Assembly (NCBI RefSeq): GCF_022229005.1
Contig: NZ_JAKKFD010000020.1
Span: 1-64,000 of the forward strand
Length of the DNA: 64,000 nt
From: Micromonospora trifolii
Lineage (GTDB): Bacteria; Actinomycetota; Actinomycetes; Mycobacteriales; Micromonosporaceae
Direction of reading: 5' to 3'
Shown here in pieces: positions 16,124 through 24,043 of this stretch; the stretch's first letter is position 1, and each line of letters starts with the position of its first letter. Below the pieces are notes generated by a model. The model was not told where the DNA came from, made no database searches, and worked only from the letters and a program-made list of their open reading frames with translations. The translations under genes were made by a program, and so were the position numbers.

Positions 16124-17452
16124 ATGTCCCGTCCCCAATCCCAAGCCGAGTACCTGGCTCGGCTCGTACCGCCCTCAGTCGCCGGCGTCAATCGACGATC
16201 GCTGCTGGCCGGCGCGGCCGGCACGGGCGCGCTGCTCGGCACCGGCCTGCTCGCTGGCTGCGGCGACGACTCCGGTTCCGGCGGGTCCAGCAAGGACGTG
16301 TCACTCGGCTCGAACCAGTCGGACCCGAAGCCGAAGGACGTCCTGGTCAAGGTCACCGACGGCTTCAAGACCTCGTCCGGGGTGCAGGTAGCGGTCAATA
16401 CGGTCGACCACAACACGTTCCAGGAAAACATCAACAATTACCTACAGGGCAAGCCGGACGACGTCTTCACCTGGTTCGCCGGCTACCGGATGCGCTTCTT
16501 CGCGCAGAAGGGCCTGGCCAGCGACATCAGCGACGTGTGGGGCAAGCTATCCGGCTACTCGGACGCCTTCAAGAAGGCATCCACCGGCGACGACGGCAAA
16601 CAGTACTTCGTACCGGCGTCCTACTACCCGTGGGCGGTCTTCTACCGCAAGTCGGTATGGCAGCAGTACGGCTACCAGGTGCCCACCACCCTGGACCAGC
16701 TCACCGCGCTCAGCGCACAGATGAAGAAGGACGGCCTCACCCCCATCGCCTTCGCCGACAAGGACGGCTGGCCGGCGATGGGCACCTTCGACATCCTCAA
16801 CCTGCGCATCAACGGCTACCAGTTCCACATCGACCTGATGGCCGGCAAGGAGACCTGGACCTCCGACAAGGTCAAGAAGGTCTTCGACACCTGGGCCGGC
16901 CTGCTCCCCCTGCACCAGCCGGACAGCCTCGGCCGCACCTGGCAGGAGGCCGCGCAGTCGTTGCAGCAAAAGAAGAGCGGCATGTATCTGCTCGGCCTCT
17001 TCGTCGGTCAGCAGTTCAGCAACGAGGAGCAGAGCGACCTCGACTTCTTCACCTTCCCCGAGATCGACCCGGCCATCGGCGCCAAGGCGCTGGACGCCCC
17101 GATCGACGGCTACATGATGGCCCGCAAGCCCAAGAGCGAGGACAACGCGCGCAAGCTGCTGGAGTACTTCGGCGGCAAGGACGCTGCGAACATCACGGTC
17201 AAGAACGACCCGGCCACCCTGGTGGCCAACGGCAGCGCCGACGTCAGCGGCTACACCGCGCTGCAGAAGAAGGCGGCCGAACTGGTCGGGTCGGCCACCG
17301 AGATCGCCCAGTTCCTCGACCGGGACACCCGGCCGGACTTCGCCTCGACGGTGATCATCCCGGCGCTCCAGCAGTTCATCAAGGACCCCAAGGACATCGG
17401 CGGGCTCACCTCGTCCATCGAGAACCAGAAAAAGTCGATCTTCACTGACTGA
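16124..17452 (+). CDS. Sugar ABC transporter solute-binding lipoprotein
   Basis: The 442-residue protein starts at the ATG at 16124 after AGGAGG. Its N-terminus carries a twin-arginine-like motif (NRRSLL), a hydrophobic stretch and a lipobox ending in Cys46 (LLAGC), so it is a lipid-anchored binding protein exported by Tat or Sec. The mature part is a family 1 carbohydrate-binding protein, with segments such as NTFQENINNYL and FAQKGLASDIS. It should capture galactosides for the two permeases that follow. No ATPase gene is in the operon; such CUT1 systems often share an MsiK-type ATPase encoded elsewhere. Confidence 0.93.
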   Translation: MSRPQSQAEYLARLVPPSVAGVNRRSLLAGAAGTGALLGTGLLAGCGDDSGSGGSSKDVSLGSNQSDPKPKDVLVKVTDGFKTSSGVQVAVNTVDHNTFQENINNYLQGKPDDVFTWFAGYRMRFFAQKGLASDISDVWGKLSGYSDAFKKASTGDDGKQYFVPASYYPWAVFYRKSVWQQYGYQVPTTLDQLTALSAQMKKDGLTPIAFADKDGWPAMGTFDILNLRINGYQFHIDLMAGKETWTSDKVKKVFDTWAGLLPLHQPDSLGRTWQEAAQSLQQKKSGMYLLGLFVGQQFSNEEQSDLDFFTFPEIDPAIGAKALDAPIDGYMMARKPKSEDNARKLLEYFGGKDAANITVKNDPATLVANGSADVSGYTALQKKAAELVGSATEIAQFLDRDTRPDFASTVIIPALQQFIKDPKDIGGLTSSIENQKKSIFTD

Positions 17453-17473
17453 CGGCGGAAGGGGGAGGACATC

Positions 17474-18430
17474 GTGTCCGACCTGCCCCTGATCCAAGCG
17501 GATCGCGCCGTGCCGCCGCCGGCCGCGACCACCTCCACTGGTGGTCGTCGCCGACGGCTACGGCTCCTGTCCCGCACCGACCGCGTGGTCATCACGCTGA
17601 TGGTGCTCGTCCCGCTGCTGCTCGTCACCGGGTTCGTCTGGTTGCCGGCGGCGGCCACCGTGCTGCTCTCCGGCACGAACTGGGACGGCATCGGCCCTCT
17701 CAACGAGATCGAGTTCGTCGGCGCACGCAACTACAGCGACGTGGTGAACATCTACCCGCCGTTCGTGCCGGCGGTCCAGCACAACCTGCTCTGGCTCGCG
17801 GCGCTCTTCGTGGTCGCCACCCCGTTCGGCATGTTCCTGGCCGTGCTGTTGGACAAGGAGCTGCGCGGCAGCCGCTTCTACCAGACCGCGCTCTACCTGC
17901 CGGTGGTGCTCTCGCTGGCACTCATCGGTTTCGTCTGGCAGCTGCTGTACTCCCGCGACCAGGGCCTGATCAACGCCGTCTTCGGCAGCAGCATCGACTG
18001 GTACGGCGACTCCAGCGTCAACATCTGGGCGGTCATGGTCGCCTCCGGGTGGCGGCACGTCGGGTACATCATGCTGCTCTACCTGGCCGGTCTGAAGGGC
18101 GTCGACCCATCGCTGCGCGAGGCGGCGGCAGTCGACGGCGCCTCGGAGAGCCGCGCGTTCTTCCGGGTCGTGTTCCCGGTCATGCGGCCCATCAACATCA
18201 TCGTGCTGGTGGTGACCGTGATCGAGTCGCTGCGCGCGTTCGACCTGGTCTGGGTGGTCAACAAGGGCCGCAACGGTCTGGAGCTGATCTCCGCGCTGGT
18301 CACCCAGAACGTGGTGGGTGAGGCGAGCCGGATCGGCTTCGGCTCGGCGCTGGCGACGATCATGCTGGTCGTCTCGCTGGTCTTCATCACCATCTACCTG
18401 GCGACCGTGATGAGGGAGAACCGGGAATGA
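17474..18430 (+). CDS. Sugar ABC transporter permease (MalF-like)
   Basis: This is a 318-residue integral membrane protein with six predicted membrane segments. The permease EAA loop reads EAAAVDGASESRAFFRVVFP, the site of ATPase contact. The GTG start at 17474 follows GGGGGAGG. It forms the CUT1 permease pair with the next gene and overlaps it by 4 bp (ATGA). The N-terminal 35 residues are polar and basic. Its place between the binding protein and the second permease fixes its role in sugar uptake. Confidence 0.93.
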   Translation: MSDLPLIQADRAVPPPAATTSTGGRRRRLRLLSRTDRVVITLMVLVPLLLVTGFVWLPAAATVLLSGTNWDGIGPLNEIEFVGARNYSDVVNIYPPFVPAVQHNLLWLAALFVVATPFGMFLAVLLDKELRGSRFYQTALYLPVVLSLALIGFVWQLLYSRDQGLINAVFGSSIDWYGDSSVNIWAVMVASGWRHVGYIMLLYLAGLKGVDPSLREAAAVDGASESRAFFRVVFPVMRPINIIVLVVTVIESLRAFDLVWVVNKGRNGLELISALVTQNVVGEASRIGFGSALATIMLVVSLVFITIYLATVMRENRE

Positions 18431-19308
18431 GCGTGGACACTCCGGTTCGTCGGCGCAAGCTGACCCCGTTACGGATCCTGCTGCACGGCTTCCTCATCGT
18501 CGTCTCGCTGGCCTGGCTCTTCCCGATCGCCTGGGCGGTGCTGACCTCGCTGCGCTCGTACGACTACACCGCCGCGAACGGCTACGTCTCCTTCGGCGGC
18601 TGGACCTTCGACAACTACGTCACCGCCTGGCGGACGGCGGAGTTCGGGCAGCACTTTCTCAACTCGGTGTACATCACGGTGCCGGCGGTGCTGCTGACGC
18701 TCTTCCTCGCCTCCTGCGTGGCGTTCGTCATCGCCCGGTTCAGTTGGAAGCTCAACCTCGTCCTGCTCGGGATCTTCACCGCGGCGAACCTGCTGCCCCA
18801 GCAGGCGCTGCTCATCCCGCTGTTCCGGCTCTTCACCGAGGTGCCGCTGCCGGAGTTCATGAGCGACTCGGAGCTGCTCTACGACAGCTACTGGGGCCTG
18901 ATCCTGATCAACGTGGCCTTCCAGTGCGGTTTCTGTGTCTTCGTGCTCAGCAACTACATGAAGGCCCTGCCCCGTGACCTGTACGAGGCGGCGATGGTCG
19001 ACGGGGCGAGCATCTGGCGGCAGTACTGGCAGGTCACCATGCCGCTGTGCCGGCCGGCCCTGGCCGCGCTGGCGACGCTTGAGGTGACCTGGATCTACAA
19101 CGAGTTCTTCTGGGCCACCGTCCTCATGCGCACCGGCGACAAGTTCCCGGTGACCAGCTCGCTGAACAACCTGCGCGGTGAGTTCTTCACCGACAACAAC
19201 CTGGTCTCGGCGGGCAGTGTGCTCGTCGCGATCCCCACCCTGGTGATCTTCTTTATGCTCCAGCGGCACTTCGTTCGGGGCCTGACCTTGGGAGCCTCCA
19301 AAGGATGA
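18427..19308 (+). CDS. Sugar ABC transporter permease (MalG-like)
   Basis: This is a 293-residue six-pass permease with the EAA loop YEAAMVDGASIWRQYWQVTMP. It overlaps the upstream permease and the downstream alpha-galactosidase by ATGA junctions, so all three are translationally coupled. It is the second half of the CUT1 translocation channel. The coupling to a GH36 enzyme argues for an alpha-galactoside such as melibiose or raffinose as substrate, although the nearby GH42 enzyme also allows beta-galactosides. Confidence 0.93.
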   Translation: MSVDTPVRRRKLTPLRILLHGFLIVVSLAWLFPIAWAVLTSLRSYDYTAANGYVSFGGWTFDNYVTAWRTAEFGQHFLNSVYITVPAVLLTLFLASCVAFVIARFSWKLNLVLLGIFTAANLLPQQALLIPLFRLFTEVPLPEFMSDSELLYDSYWGLILINVAFQCGFCVFVLSNYMKALPRDLYEAAMVDGASIWRQYWQVTMPLCRPALAALATLEVTWIYNEFFWATVLMRTGDKFPVTSSLNNLRGEFFTDNNLVSAGSVLVAIPTLVIFFMLQRHFVRGLTLGASKG

Positions 19309-21440
19309 CGATCCTGCACCTGCGCCGCGCGTGGACCAGCCTGGTGCTCGACGCGCGCGGCCCGGGACTGCCGCGGGTCGTGCACTGGGGCGGCGACGTC
19401 GGCAACCTCGACGACGACGGCCTGCGCCAGCTCACCGACGCGACAGTACCGCCGGTGGTGCCGAGCAGCTTCGACGAGCCGACAGTGCTGTCAGTGCTAC
19501 CGGAGGCGAGCGCCGGCTGGAGTGGTCGGCCCGGCCTGGCCGGGCACCGCGACGGAGCCGACTGGTCCACCGCGTTCCGGCTGGACGGTCTCGACGTCGA
19601 CCAGCCCGCCGACGGGCCGGCCCGGGTGACCGTCCGGGCGTCGGACCCGGCTGCCGGGCTGACAGTGTCCATCGAGATCACGCTCGACCCGTACGGCCTG
19701 CTGACCGTTCGGCACCGGCTGCGCAACGACGGCGACAGCGCGTACGAGTTGCGGGAGCTGACGCCGGTGCTGCCGGTGCCGGCGGTCGCCACCGAACTGC
19801 TCGACCTGACCGGCCGGTGGTGTCGGGAACGGTCCCCGCAGCGGCACCCCTGGCAGCACGGCGCCTGGGTCCGCGAGGGCCGTCACGGTCGTACCGGGCA
19901 CGACGCCACGCTGCTGCTGGTGGCCGGCACCACCGGGTTCGGCTTCGGCCACGGCGAGGTCTGGGCGGTGCACACCGCCTGGAGCGGCGACCACGTCACG
20001 TTCGCCGAGCGTCGGCCCACCGGCGAGTCCACCCTCGGCGGCGGCGAGCTGCTGGCTCCCGGGGAGATCCGGCTCGGGCCCGGCGAGTCCTACGAGACTC
20101 CGCTGCTCTACGCGGTCTGGTCCGACGTCGGGCTGGACGGGCTCAGCGACGTGCTGCACACCCACCTCCGGGCTCGACCCGGGCACCCGCGCTCCCCCCG
20201 CCCGGTGACCCTCAACGTCTGGGAGGCGGTCTACTTCGACCACGACCTGGACCGACTGCGGGCGCTCGCCGACCGGGCCGCGCAGATCGGCGTGGAGCGG
20301 TTCGTGCTCGACGACGGCTGGTTCCGCGGCCGGCGCGGCGACACCGCCGGGCTCGGCGACTGGTACGTCGACGAGGGCGTCTGGCCGGACGGCCTGCAAC
20401 CGCTGATCGAGCACGTCACCGGCCAGGGCCTCCAGTTCGGCCTCTGGGTCGAGCCGGAGATGGTCAACCCCGACTCGGACCTGTTCCGCGCGCACCCCGA
20501 CTGGCTGCTCGCCGTACCGGGGCGGCTGCCGCCGGCCTGGCGCCACCAGCAGGTGCTCGACCTGGGCCGCCCCGAGGCGTACGACTATGTGCTGGAACGC
20601 CTCGACACGCTGCTCACCGACCACCCCGGCATCCGGTACCTCAAGTGGGACCAGAACCGGGACCTCACCGAGGCCGGGCACCACGGCCGCCCCGGGGTGC
20701 ACGGGCAGACAGTGGCGGTCTACCGGCTCTTCGACGAGCTGCGCGATCGACACCCGGGTCTGGAGATCGAGAGCTGCTCGTCCGGCGGGGCCCGGGTGGA
20801 CCTGGCCATCCTGGCGCGCACCGACCGGGTCTGGGCCAGCGACTGCAACGACGCCCTGGAGCGGCTCAGCATCCAACGCTGGACGGGGCTGCTGCTGCCA
20901 CCGGAGCTGATCGGCACCCACGTCGGTCCGGAACGCTCGCACACCACCAGGCGCGTACACGACCTGGGTTTCCGGGCGGCGACAGCGCTCTTCGGCCACC
21001 ACGGCATCGAGTGGGACATCGCGTCGATCAGCGCCGCCGAGCAGACCGAGTTGGCCGCCTGGGTGGCACTGCACAAGCGGCTGCGCCCGCTGCTGCACGC
21101 CGGCCGGGTGGTCCGGGTCGACCACCAGGACCCGGCCGTCTGGGCGCACGGCGTGATCGACCACGACAACACCCGTGCGGTGTACGCGGTGGCCCGGCTG
21201 ACCACCTCGGTGACGCAGGTGCCCGGCGCGGTGCGGCTGCCCGGCCTCGACCCGGGCCGGCGGTACCGGGTGCGACAGGCGTCCGGGGTACCGGCACCGG
21301 CGAGCATCGACCTGTCTCCGCCCACCTGGCTGGCGGGTGGTCTCACCCTCAGCGGGGCGGCGCTGGCCCGGGTGGGTGTGCAGTTGCCCGCCCTGCACCC
21401 GGAGCAGAGCCTGGTGCTGGAGGTCGACGCCGTCGACTGA
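19305..21440 (+). CDS. GH36 alpha-galactosidase
   Basis: This is a 711-residue cytoplasmic glycoside hydrolase. The N-terminal beta-supersandwich is followed by the barrel with the family signatures FVLDDGWF, FGLWVEPEMV, YLKWDQNRD (nucleophile Asp449) and SSGGARVDLA. The acid/base is Asp513 in WASDCNDALERL. A C-terminal beta domain closes it. It should hydrolyse terminal alpha-galactosyl residues of sugars brought in by the co-transcribed importer. It overlaps the permease stop (ATGA). No secretion signal is present. Confidence 0.93.
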   Translation: MTILHLRRAWTSLVLDARGPGLPRVVHWGGDVGNLDDDGLRQLTDATVPPVVPSSFDEPTVLSVLPEASAGWSGRPGLAGHRDGADWSTAFRLDGLDVDQPADGPARVTVRASDPAAGLTVSIEITLDPYGLLTVRHRLRNDGDSAYELRELTPVLPVPAVATELLDLTGRWCRERSPQRHPWQHGAWVREGRHGRTGHDATLLLVAGTTGFGFGHGEVWAVHTAWSGDHVTFAERRPTGESTLGGGELLAPGEIRLGPGESYETPLLYAVWSDVGLDGLSDVLHTHLRARPGHPRSPRPVTLNVWEAVYFDHDLDRLRALADRAAQIGVERFVLDDGWFRGRRGDTAGLGDWYVDEGVWPDGLQPLIEHVTGQGLQFGLWVEPEMVNPDSDLFRAHPDWLLAVPGRLPPAWRHQQVLDLGRPEAYDYVLERLDTLLTDHPGIRYLKWDQNRDLTEAGHHGRPGVHGQTVAVYRLFDELRDRHPGLEIESCSSGGARVDLAILARTDRVWASDCNDALERLSIQRWTGLLLPPELIGTHVGPERSHTTRRVHDLGFRAATALFGHHGIEWDIASISAAEQTELAAWVALHKRLRPLLHAGRVVRVDHQDPAVWAHGVIDHDNTRAVYAVARLTTSVTQVPGAVRLPGLDPGRRYRVRQASGVPAPASIDLSPPTWLAGGLTLSGAALARVGVQLPALHPEQSLVLEVDAVD

Positions 21441-21468
21441 AAAGATTCTGGAGAATATTCGGCCGGGG

Positions 21469-21474
21469 TGTCGA
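21469..21474 (+). promoter_or_regulatory. TGTCGA: candidate ECF42 -35 element
   Basis: TGTCGA lies 71 nt upstream of the DGPF gene. From memory of the ECF42 literature, this hexamer is the -35 motif found in front of DGPF genes. At 18 bp spacing the sequence is CTA, which only partly matches the expected -10 CGA/CGTC. It would make the DGPF-sigma pair autoregulated. Confidence 0.4.
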
Positions 21475-21544
21475 GAACGGCGGGGCCTGCATCTACCTCA
21501 GTGTGAGAGCACCGACGACGGTGCACGGGCGTGAGGAGCCAACC

Positions 21545-21946
21545 ATGAAGTACATGCTGCTGATGCAGTTCAGCGCCGCCGGGACCGACTTCCCGAGCAT
21601 CGACACCTGGACCCAGGACGAGGTCCGGGCGCACATCGCCTTCATGGGCGAGGTCAACGCCAAGCTCACCGCCAACGGCGAGTGGGTCGCCGGGCAGGGC
21701 CTCGGCGGCCCGCAGCAGGCCCGGATCGTCCGCGCCGGTGAGGGCGGGGCGCCGGTGGTCACCGAGGGGCCGTTCGCCGAGACGAAGGAGTTCCTGGCCG
21801 GCTTCTGGATCGTCGACTGCGAAAGCCCGCAGCGGGCCGTGGAGCTGGCCGCGCACATCTCCACGGCGCCCGGCCCCGGCGGTCGGCCGCTGAACATGCC
21901 GGTCGAGGTGCACCCGGTGATGTCCGCCCCGCCGCAGGAGCTGTGA
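21545..21946 (+). CDS. DGPF/YCII-related domain protein (ECF42 partner)
   Basis: This is a 134-residue protein of the YCII-like fold. It starts MKYMLLMQF and ends its core with VTEGPFAETKEFLAGFWIVDC, the DGPF-type motif (here EGPF). Such proteins are the conserved neighbours and presumed targets of ECF42 sigma factors, with a likely but unproven role in stress or small-molecule chemistry. The ATG at 21545 follows GAGGAG. The stop at 21944-21946 is 3 nt before the apparent CTG start of the sigma gene, so the two are coupled. Confidence 0.9.
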   Translation: MKYMLLMQFSAAGTDFPSIDTWTQDEVRAHIAFMGEVNAKLTANGEWVAGQGLGGPQQARIVRAGEGGAPVVTEGPFAETKEFLAGFWIVDCESPQRAVELAAHISTAPGPGGRPLNMPVEVHPVMSAPPQEL

Positions 21947-21949
21947 GGA

Positions 21950-23212
21950 CTGAACACCGATCCCCGCATCGAGGACCTGCTGCGCGAGTTGGCGCCGCAG
22001 GTCCTCGGCGTGCTCAGCCGCCGCTTCGGTGACTTCGCCACGGCGGAGGACGCGGTGCAGGAGGCGCTGCTGGCCGCCGCCACCCAGTGGCCGACCGAGG
22101 GGCTACCGGCGAACCCCCGGGGCTGGCTGATCCAGGTCGGTTACCGCCGGATGATCGAGCTGGTCCGCGGTGAGCAGGCCAGACGCCGCCGGGAGGACCT
22201 GGTCGTCCGCCGGGACCCGGACGACAAGCGGTACGCGCCAGCCCCGGACGAGGAGTTGACCGCCGAGCGGGACGACACGCTGGTGCTGCTCTTCCTCTGC
22301 TGCCACCCGGCGCTCGCGCCGACGTCGGCGGTGGCGCTGACCCTGCGCGCCGTCGGTGGGTTGAGCACCGCCGAGATCGCCCGCGCGTTCCTGGTGCCCG
22401 AGGCGACGATGGCGCAGCGGATCAGCCGGGCCAAGCAGCGCATCCGGACATCCGGGCTGCCGTTCCGGATGCCCGAGCCGGCGGAGCGGGCGGACCGGCT
22501 GATCGCCGTACGGCAGGTGTTGTACCTGGTCTTCACCGAGGGGCACACCAGCACCGCCGGCCCGGACCTGCGCCGCGTCGACCTCGCGGCGGAGGCGATC
22601 CGGCTGACCCGTGCGCTGCACATGCTGTTGCCGAACGACAGCGAATCGGCCGGACTGCTGGCGCTGATGCTGCTCACCGAGGCACGCGGGCCGGCGCGGA
22701 CCGGGCCCTCCGGCGAGCTGATCTCACTTGCCGATCAGGACCGCAGCCGCTGGGACGCGACGGCGATCGCCGAGGGCGTCGCACTTGTCACCCGGGCCCT
22801 GCCCCGCGGGCCGGTCGGTCCGTACCAGGTGCAGGCCGCCATCGCCGCCCTGCACGACGAGGCGTCGAGCACCGAGCAGACCGACTGGCCGCAGATCCTT
22901 GCGCTGTACGAGGTGCTGGAACGCATGGCCGGCAGCCCGGTGGTGGCCCTCAACCGGGCCGTGGCGACGGCCATGGTGCACGGACCGGCCGCCGGCCTGG
23001 CCGCCCTCGACGCGTTGGCCCACGACCCGCAGTTGGCCGGACATCACCGGCTGGCCGCCGCCCGCGCCCACCTGCACGAGATGGCCGGCGACCAGGCCCA
23101 GGCGATCGCCGGCTACCGGGTCGCCGCCGCCCGCACGAGCAGCCGCCCCGAACAGCTCTACCTGACCATGCGAGCTGCCCGCCTGGCCGCGCAGTCCGTC
23201 GAACTCCCGTGA
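21950..23212 (+). CDS. ECF42-type RNA polymerase sigma factor, probable CTG start
   Basis: This is a sigma factor of about 420 residues. Region 2 (EDAVQEALLAAATQWP, NPRGWLIQVGYRRMIE) and region 4 (LSTAEIARAFLVPEATMAQRISRAKQRIR) are followed by a helical, TPR-like C-terminal extension of about 230 residues, diagnostic of ECF42. The family N-terminus TDPRIEDLLRELAPQVLG is present in frame, but the only possible start before it is CTG at 21950. That codon lies 9 nt after AGGAG and 3 nt after the DGPF stop. TTG at 21989 would delete 13 conserved residues. No anti-sigma gene is adjacent; the C-terminal extension is thought to control such factors. Confidence 0.88.
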   Translation: MNTDPRIEDLLRELAPQVLGVLSRRFGDFATAEDAVQEALLAAATQWPTEGLPANPRGWLIQVGYRRMIELVRGEQARRRREDLVVRRDPDDKRYAPAPDEELTAERDDTLVLLFLCCHPALAPTSAVALTLRAVGGLSTAEIARAFLVPEATMAQRISRAKQRIRTSGLPFRMPEPAERADRLIAVRQVLYLVFTEGHTSTAGPDLRRVDLAAEAIRLTRALHMLLPNDSESAGLLALMLLTEARGPARTGPSGELISLADQDRSRWDATAIAEGVALVTRALPRGPVGPYQVQAAIAALHDEASSTEQTDWPQILALYEVLERMAGSPVVALNRAVATAMVHGPAAGLAALDALAHDPQLAGHHRLAAARAHLHEMAGDQAQAIAGYRVAAARTSSRPEQLYLTMRAARLAAQSVELP

Positions 23213-23667
23213 CATCAAGAATCGACTGGTCCCGCCCGGCAAGACCCAGGCAGCTTCACCCGCCACAGCTGGCAATCTTGGACACTTTCCGTTCCGTCGG
23301 CGGGCTCAACCGGTGGTGGCAGCAGGTGGCGGACGGGTGTCCCGGGCCGCCTTTGGAGCTGATGCCGTAAACGATTCACCCACCGGGACGGGTGCCTGGC
23401 CCGCGCGCCCGACTCGGATGTGACGTTGCAACGCCCGATCCTTGCGGCGCCCGATCCTTGCGGCGCCCGATCCTTGCGGCGCCCGATCCTTGCGGCGCCC
23501 GATCCTTGCGGCGCCCGATTCGTTTGTGACATCAGCTCCAAAGGCGTTCTGTGGCAGATGCTTGGGCCGCACCGACGGCACGCCGACGGGTCGGCCGGGC
23601 GGGGGCATCGCCGGCACTAGCCTGGGTGGCGACGGGCTTCATCGACCACCAGGGAGCAAGGGGACGC
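23213..23667. repeat. Palindromic repeat element: 16-bp inverted ends around five 16-bp tandem units
   Basis: A perfect 16-bp inverted repeat (GCCTTTGGAGCTGATG at 23349-23364; its complement at 23530-23545) encloses the element. The arms continue imperfectly for about 13 bp more around AAACGA. Between them are five exact copies of GATCCTTGCGGCGCCC at 23437-23516, each running into the next without a spacer. No transposase is present. It resembles a REP/MITE-like non-autonomous element. The rest of this gap shows no gene. Confidence 0.75.
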
Positions 23668-23988
23668 ATGCCGTACGTGCTGCTGGGGATCGCCATCCTC
23701 GCCGAGGTGGTGGCGACGAGCCTGATCAAGAGCACCGCCGGGTTCAGTCGGCTCTGGCCGACGGTGGCGTGTCTCGGCGGCTACGCGCTGGCGTTCCTCC
23801 TGCTGGCCCAGGCCGTCAAGGAGATCCCCGTGGGGGTGGCGTACGCCCTCTGGTCGGGTCTGGGCACCGCGGCCATCGTGGCGATCGGGGCGGTGTTCCT
23901 GGGTGAGTCGGTGGGGTTCGCCAAGCTCACCGGCATCGCATTGATCATCGCCGGGGTGGTCGTCGTGAACCTGGCCGGGGAGCACTGA
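23668..23988 (+). CDS. SMR family multidrug efflux protein
   Basis: This is a 106-residue four-helix membrane protein. It starts MPYVLLGIAILAEVVATS with the essential membrane glutamate at position 13 (Glu14 in EmrE). It also has the conserved KEIPVGVAYALWSGLGTAAI and the C-terminal GIALIIAGVVVVNL. Proteins of this size work as antiparallel dimers that exchange protons for cationic compounds or guanidinium. I choose the ATG at 23668; earlier in-frame starts run through the repeat-flanking DNA. The substrate is not predictable. Confidence 0.9.
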   Translation: MPYVLLGIAILAEVVATSLIKSTAGFSRLWPTVACLGGYALAFLLLAQAVKEIPVGVAYALWSGLGTAAIVAIGAVFLGESVGFAKLTGIALIIAGVVVVNLAGEH

Positions 23989-24000
23989 GCAGTACGGTTT

Positions 24001-24035
24001 CCGGTGGCCGGGCCCGACGCGGACCCGGCCACCGG
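24001..24035. terminator. Bidirectional terminator between SMR and mannanase genes
   Basis: CCGGTGGCCGGG at 24001-24012 pairs perfectly with CCCGGCCACCGG at 24024-24035, between two convergent stops. Confidence 0.8.
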
Positions 24036-24043
24036 TCCAACGG

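Noticed and set aside
23437..23516. Five 16-bp repeats considered as a CRISPR array
   Set aside because: Units are directly adjacent with no spacers, too short for CRISPR repeats, and no cas genes are nearby.
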